From the NCBI GenBank assembly GCA_023382335.1, contig JAMCPM010000013.1:1-64000 (forward strand): a DNA stretch of 64,000 nt, in the 5' to 3' direction. This stretch comes from Actinomycetota bacterium (GTDB lineage: Bacteria > Actinomycetota > Thermoleophilia > BMS3ABIN01). A model generated the notes under the pieces. That model had not been told where the DNA came from and made no database searches. It saw only the letters and a list, made by a program, of their open reading frames with translations. Made by a program: the position numbers and the translations under genes. Positions within the stretch are counted from its first letter, which is position 1; every line of letters starts with the position of its first letter. Shown here piece after piece: positions 7,112 through 20,116 of this stretch.

Positions 7112-8518
7112 GTGGCGGCACGCAAGAAAATCACAAAATCAGATTATGACGTAATCATAGTCGGCGCCGGCCCGGCCGGTATCTTTGCTGCGCTCGAGCT
7201 TACGCGCCATGACAGCTGGAGCGTACTTCTCATCGAGAAGGGGCTGGACATCGGCAAGCGCAAGTGTCCCGCGCGCGGCGTTCAGCCCATCGGCTGCGAG
7301 ATCGGCTGCCATCCCTGCTCCATCACCTGCGGCTGGGGTGGCGCCGGCGCCTTCAGCGACGGCAAACTGACCCTTTCCCCCGAAGTCGGCGGCTGGCTGT
7401 CGGAATACGTCGGCCGGGACGGGCTCGAGGAATTGATCGCATATGTGGACCGGCTCTGGGTGGAATATGGAGCCCCCGGGAACGTCCACGGCACCGACCA
7501 TGACAAGGTTGAGGAGATACGCCAACGCGCGATGCAGGTTGGCCTGCGCCTGGTCGATGCGCCCATCCGCCACGTAGGCACCGACCGCTGCCCGAAGGTT
7601 CTGTCAGCGATGCGCGATGATTTGAGCGGCAAGGTCGAGGTCGCCACGCGCACCACCGTAAAGAAGATTCTGGTGGATGACGGAGAGGCGGCCGGCGTCG
7701 AGCTCGAGGATGGGCAGGCGATCAGGGCGCGAGTGGTGATCGTCGCTCCCGGCCGTGAGGGCAATGCCTGGATATTCGACGAGGCGCGCGAACTCGGCCT
7801 GGGGATGATCAACAATCCCGTCGACATCGGCCTTCGCGTCGAGGTGCCCTCGATCGTCATGGAGCCGCTTACCAGCGTACTCTACGAATCGAAGCTGCTC
7901 TACTACTCAAAGAGCTTTGAGGATGAGGTGCGCACCTTCTGCATGAACCCGGAAGGTTTTGTATCGCGGGAAGCTTATGGCGACGTCGTCACCGTCAACG
8001 GCCACAGCTACAGCGACCGCCAGTCCGGCTATACCAATTTTGCGCTGCTGGTCAGCACCAGGTTCACCGAACCTTTCAAGGAGCCCATCGCTTACGGCAA
8101 GTCGATCGCCAGGCTGGCGAACCTGCTGGGCGAGGACATCATCATCCAGCGGCTGGGAGATCTGCAGATCGGCCAGCGGACGACCGAGGAGCGGCTGGCG
8201 CGCAGCACCATCAAACCGACGCTGGCCAAGTGCACGCCTGGCGACCTCTCCTTCGTGCTGCCCTTCCGCCATCTGCGCGACATCCTTGATATGCTCGAGA
8301 CCATGGACGAGCTGGTCCCGGGCGTGAATTCACGCGAGACCCTGCTCTATGGAGTTGAAGTGAAGTTCTACTCGGCGCGCCTGGAACTGACAAATGACCT
8401 GGAAACCAGGGTCAAAAACCTTTTTGCCGTCGGTGACGGCGCCGGCGTCACCAGAGGGCTGGTCCAGGCTTCCGCTTCGGGTGTGATCGCGGCCCGCGCG
8501 GCCATCGGGCGCCTGTAG
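7112..8518 (+). CDS. FAD-dependent dehydrogenase (NAD(FAD)-utilizing, COG2509-like)
   Basis: A 468-aa flavoprotein with an N-terminal dinucleotide-binding motif (DVIIVGAGPAGIFAALEL) and a Cys-rich segment (CEIGCHPCSITCGWGGAGAF) typical of this family. The C-terminal FAD motif (NLFAVGDGAGVTRGLVQASASG) is also present. Members are cytoplasmic oxidoreductases of unknown substrate. The start is GTG at 7112, three bases after the lipoprotein stop, so the two genes are probably co-transcribed. Confidence 0.88.
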   Translation: MAARKKITKSDYDVIIVGAGPAGIFAALELTRHDSWSVLLIEKGLDIGKRKCPARGVQPIGCEIGCHPCSITCGWGGAGAFSDGKLTLSPEVGGWLSEYVGRDGLEELIAYVDRLWVEYGAPGNVHGTDHDKVEEIRQRAMQVGLRLVDAPIRHVGTDRCPKVLSAMRDDLSGKVEVATRTTVKKILVDDGEAAGVELEDGQAIRARVVIVAPGREGNAWIFDEARELGLGMINNPVDIGLRVEVPSIVMEPLTSVLYESKLLYYSKSFEDEVRTFCMNPEGFVSREAYGDVVTVNGHSYSDRQSGYTNFALLVSTRFTEPFKEPIAYGKSIARLANLLGEDIIIQRLGDLQIGQRTTEERLARSTIKPTLAKCTPGDLSFVLPFRHLRDILDMLETMDELVPGVNSRETLLYGVEVKFYSARLELTNDLETRVKNLFAVGDGAGVTRGLVQASASGVIAARAAIGRL

Positions 8519-8624
8519 GCGGCCGCCCCGCGCCGGTTACCCCGGAGCCGCACGCGGCTGTAGATAAGCCGCCCGCGCGGCGATTCCCCGTCTGTAATAT
8601 AATTCCCCAGACGAACAATCCTGA

Positions 8625-9929
<1,305 letters not shown>

Positions 9930-9976
9930 TAACGGGCGGCAAACAGCAGCCAGGGGGGCGTCCCGCGGGAGGCGGC

Positions 9977-11491
9977 ATGCAGGAAGCTCCAGAAAGCAGC
10001 ATGGGCAAGACCGGCGCCTGGGTGGCGCTGGCGGTCATCTGCTTCGGCATCTTCCTGGCCGCGCTCGATCAGACCGCAGTCTCGGCCCTCCTGCCGACCA
10101 TCATCAAGGACTACGAAGGCGCTTTTTCTCCCACAGCCGTAGAGCGCGCCGGCTGGATCGTCACCGCCTACCTGGTCGGCTATACGGTCGTCATGCCGGT
10201 AATGGGGCGCCTCGCTGACGTTCTCGGGCATCGGCTACTCTTCAATGTCTCCATCCTCATATTCATGGCCGGTTCGGTCCTGTGCACAATGGCGCCCAGC
10301 CTCAAATGGCTGGCGGTGTTCCGGGCGGTCCAGGCCGTGGGTGGAGGCGCCATCGTGCCGATCGCCATGGGCATGGTCGGCATCGGTTTCAGCCGCAAGG
10401 CGCAGGCGCTGGCTATCGGCATCCTGGTTTCGGCTGGTGAGGCCGGTGGCGTCATCGGCCCGCTTTACGGCGCTCTGACGGCCGAGCCCATCGGCTGGCG
10501 CGGCATATTCTGGATCAACGTTCCCCTGGGACTTGCCGTAATGGCCGTGGTCTGGCGGCTGGTCCCCCGCTGGCCGCGTCAGCAACTAAAGATCGATTAC
10601 AGGGGCGCCGTGCTGCTGGCGATGTTTCTGACCCTGATCACGGCCGGGCTCTCGGGACAGCGTACCTACGGCTGGTACCAGTTCGTGACTCCCATGCTGG
10701 TGGCCGCGGGAGTCGTGCTGGCGGCTTTCATCTGGGTGGAGAGCCGGCAGGAGCATCCGACCCTAAGGCTCAGCATGTTCAGGAATGTGACCTTCTCCGC
10801 CGCAAACATCGCCAATCTGCTCGAGGGCGTAGCTATGATCACGGCCCTGGTCCAGGTGCCGATGTTCGCTTACGTGACCAAGGACGCAACGCCGATCGAG
10901 GGCGGCCTGCTGGTCATCCGCATGACCGTCATGATCCCCATCGGCGCGGTCATCGGCGGGCTTCTGGTCAACAGGATCAGCCATCGCTGGACGGCCGCGG
11001 CCGGGTTTGCGCTCGCGGCGCTGGGGATGTTTCTGGTCAGCCGCTGGCCGGTGACGGTGTCGAGCACGGTGCAGACTCGCGACCTGATGATCGCCGGCTT
11101 TGGTTTCGGCCTCAACAGCCCGGGGCTGGCGGCTGCGGTAGTCGGCTCGATCTCGAGGACGCGGCTGGCCCTGGGTTCGGCCATTCATATCGTCGCCAAG
11201 ACCACGGGTATGATGGTAGGCCTGGCGGCGCTGAGCGGCTGGGGAATCTACACTTTCGAGAGCTCGCTGGATCTCGAGAGCCTGCCGCTGATCGAGCGCC
11301 AGGAGAGCTTTGCCGAGCAGATGGCGCGCCTGCGGGGAGTCTTCGAGCAGCGCAGCATGGACGCCATCATGATCGTGCTGCACCGTTTCTTTCTGGTGGC
11401 TGCCATCGTCTGCGCCCTGGCGATCATCCCTTCGCTGTTGATCAGGGTAAAGGGGGAGGAAGGGGAAGCCTCGGCCGGGGTGGGTGAATAG
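9977..11491 (+). CDS. MFS drug-export-like transporter (DHA2/EmrB-QacA type)
   Basis: A 504-aa integral membrane protein with about fourteen hydrophobic segments. The first carries the DHA2 hallmark (FLAALDQTAVSALLPTI), followed by a motif-A region (GRLADVLGHRLLF). This architecture is typical of proton-driven multidrug exporters. A GGGAGG sits just before the ATG at 9977. The substrate cannot be predicted, and no regulator is adjacent. Confidence 0.88.
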   Translation: MQEAPESSMGKTGAWVALAVICFGIFLAALDQTAVSALLPTIIKDYEGAFSPTAVERAGWIVTAYLVGYTVVMPVMGRLADVLGHRLLFNVSILIFMAGSVLCTMAPSLKWLAVFRAVQAVGGGAIVPIAMGMVGIGFSRKAQALAIGILVSAGEAGGVIGPLYGALTAEPIGWRGIFWINVPLGLAVMAVVWRLVPRWPRQQLKIDYRGAVLLAMFLTLITAGLSGQRTYGWYQFVTPMLVAAGVVLAAFIWVESRQEHPTLRLSMFRNVTFSAANIANLLEGVAMITALVQVPMFAYVTKDATPIEGGLLVIRMTVMIPIGAVIGGLLVNRISHRWTAAAGFALAALGMFLVSRWPVTVSSTVQTRDLMIAGFGFGLNSPGLAAAVVGSISRTRLALGSAIHIVAKTTGMMVGLAALSGWGIYTFESSLDLESLPLIERQESFAEQMARLRGVFEQRSMDAIMIVLHRFFLVAAIVCALAIIPSLLIRVKGEEGEASAGVGE

Positions 11492-11524
11492 CGTCGGCGG
11501 AGGAAGAAGCCGGGAAGGGCGTGT

Positions 11525-12622
11525 TCAGACGTTGAAGCGGAAGTTGATTATATCCCCGTCCCTGACCTCGTATTCCTTGCCTTCGAGCCGAAGAGTTCCC
11601 AGGTCTTTTGCCTTTGCCATCGAGCCGGCGGCGATGAAGTCGTCGTAGCTGATGGTCTCGGCGCGGATGAAACCGCGCTCGATGTCGGAGTGGATCTTGC
11701 CGGCGGCTTTCACCGCGGTGGTTCCCTTGCGGATGGTCCAGGCGCGCACCTCGTCTTCACCAGCAGTAAGAAACGATATCAACCCCAGCAGGCGGTAGGC
11801 TTCGCGGATGACGCGATTCATGGCGGGCTCGCCGATGCCGAGGTCGGCGAGAAAGTCGCAGGCTTCCTCTGAATCCAGCTGGCATATCTCCTTCTCTATC
11901 TTCCCCGAAAGTGAAAAGACATGGGCGTCCTTGCCGGCGTAGAATTCCTCGAGAGCCTTGACCGCGGCTGTTGTCTGGCTGCTGCCGATTTCGTCCTCAC
12001 CGACGTTCAGCACCACCAGCTCGGGTTTAAGTGACGCGAACATCAATGAGCCGATGGACTCGCGTTCCTTGGCTGAAAGTGACAGGTTTCGCAGGGGTTT
12101 TTCTTCCTCGAGGATCGTCCGGCATTTTTCCAGGACGTCGCGCTCGGCTTCGAGCCCCTCACCGATGCCCTTCTTCATCGAGTTGGCAATGCGCTCGAGG
12201 CGTGTTTCCACCAGCTCCAGGTCGTGGAAGACCAGCTCGAGCTCGAGGGCGGCGGCATCGCGCGCCGGGTCGATATCGCCGTCGGGGTGCACCACGGCGC
12301 CGTCCTCAAAAGCCCGCACCACATGTATGACGGCATCGCAATCGAAGAGCTGGTTGAAGACCGCCGTCTTCTGCTTGCTGGCGGAGATGCCGGTGGCCAG
12401 GCCGGTGATGTCGAGGCACTGGACATCGGCGTAGGTCGTCTTCCTGGGTTTGTAGATCTCCGAGAGGCGGTCTATGCGCTCGTCGGGCACCTTGATGGCG
12501 CCGACGTGATGGTCCGTGCCGATCGGGTTGGGGTACGGGGCCGTCTCCAGCTCCTGGGCGGTCAGGGCGTTAAAGATGGTGGTCTTGCCCGCGTTCGGCA
12601 GTCCGATGATACCGAGCTTCAT
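11525..12622 (-). CDS. ychF: Redox-regulated ATPase YchF (Obg-family)
   Basis: The 365-aa protein starts MKLGIIGLPNAGKTTIFNAL, a P-loop of the Obg/YchF family. It has the modified NKxD-like region (LNVGEDEIG), a coiled-coil insertion and a C-terminal TGS-like domain (GDIINFRFNV). YchF prefers ATP and binds ribosomes. A longer in-frame upstream extension to 13195 exists but has no family similarity and no RBS logic, so the start at 12622 is preferred. Confidence 0.93.
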   Translation of the reverse strand: MKLGIIGLPNAGKTTIFNALTAQELETAPYPNPIGTDHHVGAIKVPDERIDRLSEIYKPRKTTYADVQCLDITGLATGISASKQKTAVFNQLFDCDAVIHVVRAFEDGAVVHPDGDIDPARDAAALELELVFHDLELVETRLERIANSMKKGIGEGLEAERDVLEKCRTILEEEKPLRNLSLSAKERESIGSLMFASLKPELVVLNVGEDEIGSSQTTAAVKALEEFYAGKDAHVFSLSGKIEKEICQLDSEEACDFLADLGIGEPAMNRVIREAYRLLGLISFLTAGEDEVRAWTIRKGTTAVKAAGKIHSDIERGFIRAETISYDDFIAAGSMAKAKDLGTLRLEGKEYEVRDGDIINFRFNV

Positions 12623-12642
12623 GTGACGCCCCTTAACCTGAT

Positions 12643-12693
12643 AATTAAGTAATGTGTCCCCAAAATTGGCAATTAAGTAATGTGTCCCCAAAA
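12643..12693 (+). repeat. Two direct copies of a 23-bp AATTAAGTAATGTGTCCCC repeat
   Basis: The 23-bp unit ending in CCCCAAAA occurs at 12643-12665 and 12671-12693, separated by five bases, between ychF and purD. The TGTGTCCCC core resembles extragenic palindromic sequences linked to REP-associated transposases. No transposase gene is nearby. Confidence 0.7.
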
Positions 12694-12866
12694 CCTTCAA
12701 AACCTTGAGGGTGTATCTTAGCACGAGTCCGGAAATAATCAGCAATAGCCGGGAACAGGAACCTGGTTCTTGAGCGTGATTCCCGGGCAGGATAGAATAG
12801 CGCCGAAACAGCTGTGCAACAGATAGATTCTCATCACAGGAAACCAGCGTCCCCAGAGAGGGTTGT

Positions 12867-14144
12867 TTGCTAGTTCTAGTCATAGGATCCGGCGGCCGCG
12901 AGCACGCCATCGTCAAGAAGGCTGTTGCCAGCCCGCTGGTCGACGAGGTCCACTGCGCCCCCGGCAACGCCGGCATCTCGCGGCAGGCGGTCTGCCACGA
13001 TCTCCCGGATTCCGACATTCCCGGTATACTCGGCCTGGCAAAGCGCCTCGAGCCGGGCCTGGTCGTGATCGGCCCCGAGGCGCCGCTCTGCGCCGGCCTT
13101 GGCGATACTCTTCGTGAAGCCGGCTTTAAAGTCTTTGGGCCGGGGCGTGACGCCGCCATGCTCGAGGGCAGCAAGGGCTTTGCCAAGGAGGTCATGATAG
13201 CGGCCGGGGTCCCGACTGCCGGCTATGCCCGTTTCGCCGAGTACCAGACGGCCAGGGCGCACCTTTCGAGCATCTCTTATCCCACGGTGATCAAGGCCAA
13301 CGGCCTTGCCGCCGGCAAGGGTGTCATCATCGCGGGCGCCATGGCCGAAGCCGAGGATGCGCTTCAGGCCTGCTTTGTGGACCGGGCCTTCGGAGACGCC
13401 GGCCTCGACGTCCTGCTAGAAGAATGCCTGATCGGCCAGGAATGCTCGGTGCTGGCGCTATGCGACGGCCAGACCATTCTTCCGCTGGAACCTGCGCAGG
13501 ATTACAAGCGCATCTTTGACGATGACCATGGACCCAACACCGGCGGCATGGGTTGCTACAGCCCGGTGCCGCGTGTCCCGGCCGAACTGGTTGACGAGAT
13601 CATCGAAACGGTACATAAACCCACGATCGCCGAGCTGGCGCGGCGCGGCATCGAGTTTCGCGGCGTGCTCTACGCCGGACTGATGTTGACCGCCGACGGT
13701 CCCAAAGTGCTCGAGTTCAACTGCCGTTTCGGCGATCCCGAGACCCAGGCGATCCTGCCGCGCCTTGAAACCGACCTGGTGGAACTGATGATCGCCTGCG
13801 CCGACGCCAGCCTCGCCGGTCACCAGCTGCAGTGGAAGCAGGAGCGCTGCGTGACCGTGATCATGGCGTCCGCCGGGTACCCGATCACATCCAGCAAGGG
13901 TGACGAGATCGGCGGGTTGGAGCTGGACGGCGGCCTGGCTGGCGTCGAGGTCTTCCATGCCGGCACGGCCGAGCAGGACGGCAAATTCGTGACCAACGGC
14001 GGCAGGGTGCTGGCCGTCAGCGCCCTCGACCAGACCTTTATCGGCGCCCGGGACAAGGCTTATGCCGCCGTAGACAAAATACATTTTGACGGCATGCAGT
14101 TTCGCAGGGATATCGCCGCCGAGCCGGCAAGAGGCGGAGCCTAG
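12867..14144 (+). CDS. purD: Phosphoribosylamine-glycine ligase
   Basis: This ATP-grasp enzyme makes GAR from phosphoribosylamine and glycine. Diagnostic segments are [13 protein letters not shown] at the N-terminus, [29 protein letters not shown] and the [17 protein letters not shown] block. The length of 425 aa is normal. The best start is TTG at 12867, preceded by AGAGAGGG, since no ATG fits the N-terminal strand. Confidence 0.96.
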   Translation: MLVLVIGSGGREHAIVKKAVASPLVDEVHCAPGNAGISRQAVCHDLPDSDIPGILGLAKRLEPGLVVIGPEAPLCAGLGDTLREAGFKVFGPGRDAAMLEGSKGFAKEVMIAAGVPTAGYARFAEYQTARAHLSSISYPTVIKANGLAAGKGVIIAGAMAEAEDALQACFVDRAFGDAGLDVLLEECLIGQECSVLALCDGQTILPLEPAQDYKRIFDDDHGPNTGGMGCYSPVPRVPAELVDEIIETVHKPTIAELARRGIEFRGVLYAGLMLTADGPKVLEFNCRFGDPETQAILPRLETDLVELMIACADASLAGHQLQWKQERCVTVIMASAGYPITSSKGDEIGGLELDGGLAGVEVFHAGTAEQDGKFVTNGGRVLAVSALDQTFIGARDKAYAAVDKIHFDGMQFRRDIAAEPARGGA

Positions 14145-14190
14145 CGGCAAGCGGTTCCGGGGGAAGGGTAAACCACGAAGGAGGACTCAG

Positions 14191-14643
14191 ATGCCCGACA
14201 CGGTTGAAGAGCTTGAGCCCATGCTCCAGGGGATGGATTTCGACCCGCCGCTAGTCGGCGTGGTCATGGGCAGTGAGTCCGACCGCGAGGTGATGCAGGC
14301 CGCGATCGATCAGTTGAGCAGCGATGGCATTCCTCATGAAGTCAACGTCATCAGCGCCCACCGCGATCCTAAAAAGCTTTCCGATTACGCGGAGGGAGCA
14401 GCCGGACGCGGCCTCAAGGTCATCATCGCCGGCGCCGGCAAGGCCGCGGCGCTGCCCGGGGTCATCGCCTCCCTGACGCCGCTGCCGGTCATCGGCGTTC
14501 CTGTTCATACAAACGACCTGGGCGGACTGGATTCCCTGCTCTCCATCGTGCAGATGCCTCCCGGCGTCCCTGTCGCCTGTATGGCGATCAACGGATCGAA
14601 AAACGCGGCCATAATGGCGGCCAGGATCCTGGCCGTGGTCTAG
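14191..14643 (+). CDS. purE: N5-carboxyaminoimidazole ribonucleotide mutase
   Basis: The 150-aa protein has [14 protein letters not shown], the SAHRDPKKL segment with the catalytic His, and [16 protein letters not shown], the class I PurE signature. The ATG at 14191 is preceded by AAGGAGG. Class I PurE normally needs PurK to make its N5-CAIR substrate, and no purK lies beside it or elsewhere in this window. Reassignment as a class II (CO2-using) enzyme is not supported by the motif. Confidence 0.94.
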   Translation: MPDTVEELEPMLQGMDFDPPLVGVVMGSESDREVMQAAIDQLSSDGIPHEVNVISAHRDPKKLSDYAEGAAGRGLKVIIAGAGKAAALPGVIASLTPLPVIGVPVHTNDLGGLDSLLSIVQMPPGVPVACMAINGSKNAAIMAARILAVV

Positions 14644-14688
14644 CGGCGCGAGCGATGGCGCGCGGCCCGGCGCCGCTCCGATGCTTCC

Positions 14689-15240
14689 ATGAATGAAGAA
14701 ATCCTCTTCCACGAAGTCCAACGGTCCCGGCAGTGGTGGCTGTGGCTGCTGGTGGTTGTCGTGACTGCAGGAGCGTGGTATTCATTCATCGGCCAGATAA
14801 TCCTGGGAAACGCGGGGGGCGGTCAGCCGGCGGCGAACCTTCTTATCTGGATAATCTGGCTCCTTGCGGGAATCGTGCTGCCGGCCCTCTTTCTGGTGCT
14901 CAGGCTTGACGTCACAGTCAGGAGCGACCGCATCGACATCCGTTACTTCCCCTTATTCCGCCGGACTTATTCCCGCAAGGAAGTACTGAGCGCCCAGGCG
15001 CGGATCTACCGGCCGCTGGCCGATTACGGCGGCTGGGGCGTGCGCTGGTCGCCGGTGAACGGCTGGGCTTATAATCCCAGCGGCAACGCCGGCGTGCAGC
15101 TGCAGCTTGAGGGAGGCAAGAAGCTGTTGATCGGCTCGCAGCGGCCGAACGAGCTGCAGGCCGCCATCGAGGCGATGCGGGCCGCCGGTAAGGGCAAGGG
15201 CAAGCAAGCCGGAGGCAGGCGCAAGGGAAAGCGCAAGTGA
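14689..15240 (+). CDS. Membrane protein with two N-terminal TM helices and a PH-like domain
   Basis: Two hydrophobic segments (about residues 17-40 and 52-72) precede a soluble beta-rich part (LDVTVRSDRIDIRYFPLF, then GWGVRWSPVNGWAY). That part resembles the bacterial PH-like fold found after paired TM helices. The C-terminus is a very basic tail (GKGKGKQAGGRRKGKRK). Function unknown. It follows purE in the same direction but has no metabolic link. Confidence 0.7.
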   Translation: MNEEILFHEVQRSRQWWLWLLVVVVTAGAWYSFIGQIILGNAGGGQPAANLLIWIIWLLAGIVLPALFLVLRLDVTVRSDRIDIRYFPLFRRTYSRKEVLSAQARIYRPLADYGGWGVRWSPVNGWAYNPSGNAGVQLQLEGGKKLLIGSQRPNELQAAIEAMRAAGKGKGKQAGGRRKGKRK

Positions 15241-15267
15241 GGTAGCCCCGCACGAATTCATCCGGGA

Positions 15268-16275
15268 TCAGTCTGCTTCGATCAGGCCGATGACGATCGG
15301 GTAGACCCACTGGCTGCGGTCGCCGATGCTGGTGATGTCTATATAGTCATGCGGCAGGCCGAGCGACTGCTCGAATTCATATCTGGTCACCCTGGCGCCC
15401 GCGCTTTCCCACTCTGTCACAACCAGTTTGCTCGTATCGTTATTCACCGTGTGGTCGTTGGCGTTGGTGATGAGCACGATATTCCTGACCGCGGGGGCAG
15501 GATCGCTATCGGGCGGCCGTGCCACACGCGAGAAGAGCAGATATTCAGCCACTCCCCGGGAAGACCAGCCCAGGTAGACGCTTGCCCGGGGAGGCTCCGA
15601 GGAGGAGCTGACGTTGATGTTGGGTATGCGGGAAAAGAGGTTCCCCAAAAAGGTGTTTACCGGCGCCGGCACGCCGCTGAGCCCGAAGAGAGGCGCGATG
15701 AGTACCGCCCTGTCGATGTCGCTGCGGTTCTGGACGATCTCGGCGGCGATAGTGCCGCCGCCCGAAAGTCCGACCACGGTGATCTGGTCTCCCAGGCCCG
15801 CAGCCATGTCGGCTACGCTATCGGCAAAGACCTGCAGATCTGACGTCTTGAGATTGCCGAGCTCGGAGACGGTATGCGTGGTCAAGCCATGGTAGGGCAT
15901 GCGCGGGATAAGCACATTGTAGCCGTCGTTGTAGAGTTTTACTCCCATTTCCTCAAACTGGCGCGGCGAGTTCGTCAGTCCATGGATCAGGACGACCGCT
16001 TTCTGTGTCCTGTCGCCATGGGTATAAAACCTGGTTCCGCAGATATCGCAGACCTGGCCGCTTTCGGCGTCCTTGACGGCCTGGATGCGCTGGGCTGAAT
16101 CGCTGTAGCTGACGGCCGTGTCCTGGTGTGAGACCAGCTCGCCCGTGCTTACCGGGATCAGTCCGATTATCAGCAGGACAACCAGCAGGCTGGCGAGGAC
16201 GGTCCCTGAAATCAGGGCGGCCTTTTTGATTATGAAGCTGAAGGGTGGCAGGCGCATCCTGTCAAAGATATTCAA
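15268..16275 (-). CDS. Membrane-anchored alpha/beta hydrolase (carboxylesterase-like)
   Basis: One N-terminal TM segment (about residues 18-42) anchors an extracytoplasmic hydrolase domain of 335 aa total. The oxyanion-hole region VVLIHGLTNSPRQF and the nucleophile elbow GLSGGG (Ser in G-x-S-x-G) are clear. A TNANDHTVN segment and a C-terminal LPHDYID supply the likely Asp and His of the triad. A CDICGTRFY motif before the domain adds a Cys pair. Substrate unknown. Confidence 0.82.
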   Translation of the reverse strand: MNIFDRMRLPPFSFIIKKAALISGTVLASLLVVLLIIGLIPVSTGELVSHQDTAVSYSDSAQRIQAVKDAESGQVCDICGTRFYTHGDRTQKAVVLIHGLTNSPRQFEEMGVKLYNDGYNVLIPRMPYHGLTTHTVSELGNLKTSDLQVFADSVADMAAGLGDQITVVGLSGGGTIAAEIVQNRSDIDRAVLIAPLFGLSGVPAPVNTFLGNLFSRIPNINVSSSSEPPRASVYLGWSSRGVAEYLLFSRVARPPDSDPAPAVRNIVLITNANDHTVNNDTSKLVVTEWESAGARVTRYEFEQSLGLPHDYIDITSIGDRSQWVYPIVIGLIEAD

Positions 16276-16332
16276 GCGCCCGCAGGCGATTCCTTTTTAG
16301 GTCGTTGCCCCGGCACTCTTGTCTACCGGGAA

Positions 16333-16806
16333 TCAGCCGCAGCTCCAGCGGCCATGCTTCTCGTTATAGCGCTGGTGATATTCCTCGGCCCGCCAGAACT
16401 CCCCCGCCGCCGTGATCTCGGTGACGATGGGCCGGCTGAAATGTCCGCTGGCGTCCTGCTCTGCCAGCGACTCGCGCGCCTGGCCCTCCTGTTCCGGAGT
16501 GAAGAAAAAGATCGCCGAGCGGTACTGGGAGCCAAGGTCCGGCCCCTGGCGGTTGAGCGTGGTGGGATCGTGGATGTTCCAGAAGACCTGCAGAAGATCC
16601 TTGTAAGAAACGCGCTCGGGATCGAATTCGACCAGCACCGCTTCGGCGTGGCCGGTCTCGCCGCCGCAGACATCGCCGTAGGTCGGCTTCTCGAGGCTGC
16701 CGCCGGTATATCCGGCAGCGACGTCGACTACGCCATCGACGCCCCGGAACGCCGATTCCACTCCCCAGAAACATCCTGCCGCGAACATCGCCTTCTCGGT
16801 TGCCAT
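16333..16806 (-). CDS. msrA: Peptide methionine sulfoxide reductase MsrA
   Basis: 157 aa with the catalytic GCFWGVE motif near the N-terminus, GYTGG, and the GHAEAV and YRSAIFFF segments of MsrA, ending in a C-terminal Cys-Gly. It reduces methionine-S-sulfoxide using thioredoxin-type electrons. The ATG at 16806 lies nine bases after GGGGAG. The ATG at 16815 directly abuts that RBS and is less likely. Confidence 0.95.
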   Translation of the reverse strand: MATEKAMFAAGCFWGVESAFRGVDGVVDVAAGYTGGSLEKPTYGDVCGGETGHAEAVLVEFDPERVSYKDLLQVFWNIHDPTTLNRQGPDLGSQYRSAIFFFTPEQEGQARESLAEQDASGHFSRPIVTEITAAGEFWRAEEYHQRYNEKHGRWSCG

Positions 16807-16975
16807 GCTGATCATCTCCCCTGGCCGCGCAGCCGGTAGGTTGCCCGCGGATCAAAACGCTTTTGGTTTCTATCTATATACCCAGGCGGCAAGCATTTAC
16901 CCCGTGGGGAAAAAGATAAGGGTTTGGCGATGGAAGCGGAACGAACAGCCCGGCGTGGAAGTCATTTGAAACCGT

Positions 16976-17782
16976 TTAGATGGAAACGGCGTGCAGCTCG
17001 ACGAACAGTAAGGAGATGGCGCCGTCTCTTATTTCTCCGGCGCCGTGCTCGAAGCCGGCCGCATTCCGGCCGGCCGGATCGAAGAGAATCAGATCGCCCC
17101 TGATCGAATAGACTCCGGATTCGAACATATCGCCCCGGTCATCGAAGAGCTGGTAAGTCTTTCCCTGGATGATGATCTTTCGCAGGCGTATACCTGATTT
17201 GTAATAGTTGATGCCGTCCTGCGTCCCGGGAGAATTATCGACGGCAGGATTTTTGGCCAGCCGGTCACCAACGGTCTTGGCCTGGCCGGGTTCGGCGACG
17301 GAGACCAGGTACGAGGGCGGCAGCGGGTTGCCCTCGAGGCTGTTGAGAACATCTTCGTGTCCCGAGAGGCCCCAGCGAATCTTCTGGAGCGCCTCATCCT
17401 TGCTCACAAGGTAAATGTTCCAGACCTCCGGCATGGCCCGGATAGCCGCCCCGACTTCCTGGATCTGGGCTTCGGAAGCGTCGGGCTTTATGAAGACTTC
17501 CATCTGGTCGTAGGCATAGACGTAGGTTCCATCCGGGGCGCCGCCGGTGGCGGCCGCGATCGCAGCGTCGGAGGGTTGCGCCGGGGATGCGCCGGTGGAC
17601 CCTGTGGAGGAAGCGCCGGCCGGCGTCGTGGATGTCACCGAATCAGAGCTTTCAGTGCCGGTCGAACCGGCCGTACCTCCGGACGCCGCATCGCTCCCGC
17701 ATCCGGCCGGAAAGAATGTTAGCGCCAGGGCAGCCGCCAGGCTCACGGTCACGGCCCATGAATGGAATTTCAGGTCAATCAT
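16976..17782 (-). CDS. Lipoprotein carrying an FtsX extracellular-domain-like module
   Basis: The protein has a signal peptide with lipobox (LTFFPAGC), then a Ser/Thr/Gly-rich linker to about residue 75. A domain follows with [38 protein letters not shown] and LPPSYLVSV. That order matches the extracellular domain of the cell-division ABC permease FtsX. There are no permease helices. A C-terminal 75-residue beta-rich part is unrecognised. It may bind or mimic partners of FtsX, such as peptidoglycan hydrolases; that role is inference. Confidence 0.72.
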   Translation of the reverse strand: MIDLKFHSWAVTVSLAAALALTFFPAGCGSDAASGGTAGSTGTESSDSVTSTTPAGASSTGSTGASPAQPSDAAIAAATGGAPDGTYVYAYDQMEVFIKPDASEAQIQEVGAAIRAMPEVWNIYLVSKDEALQKIRWGLSGHEDVLNSLEGNPLPPSYLVSVAEPGQAKTVGDRLAKNPAVDNSPGTQDGINYYKSGIRLRKIIIQGKTYQLFDDRGDMFESGVYSIRGDLILFDPAGRNAAGFEHGAGEIRDGAISLLFVELHAVSI

Positions 17783-17854
17783 AAAGCAAGCTTATCACGG
17801 GGATAGGAATTGAGGGGTGGAAACTGGGGCCGGTTCGTTAAATAATAACCGCGT

Positions 17855-19156
<1,302 letters not shown>

Positions 19157-19170
19157 GGCCGGAGGAAATA

Positions 19171-19875
<705 letters not shown>

Positions 19876-19876
19876 T

Positions 19877-20116
19877 ATGAGAGCTAAAGTCTATATAACT
19901 CCCAAGGCGGGGATCCTGGACCCGCAGGGACTCACCATCGAGCGCTCCCTGCCGGCGCTGGGCTTCGAGGGAGTCAAGAACGTGCGCGTTGGCAAGTACA
20001 TCGAGCTGGAACTGCCCGACGGCGAAGGCGCCGGCGAGGCCGTCGACAAGATGTGCCACAAGCTGCTGGCCAATCCCATCATCGAGGATTTTGAATTCGA
20101 GCTAGTGTCCGAGTAG
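19877..20116 (+). CDS. purS: FGAM synthase subunit PurS
   Basis: A 79-aa protein starting [18 protein letters not shown], with a central strand-helix pattern ([12 protein letters not shown]) typical of PurS. It bridges PurQ and PurL in the three-subunit FGAM synthase. The ATG lies one base after the purC stop. Its TAG overlaps the purQ GTG by one base. Confidence 0.95.
   Translation: MRAKVYITPKAGILDPQGLTIERSLPALGFEGVKNVRVGKYIELELPDGEGAGEAVDKMCHKLLANPIIEDFEFELVSE

Noticed and set aside
12623-13195. N-terminal extension of ychF
   Set aside because: No similarity before MKLGIIGLPNAGKTT, and it overlaps the purD promoter and start on the other strand.
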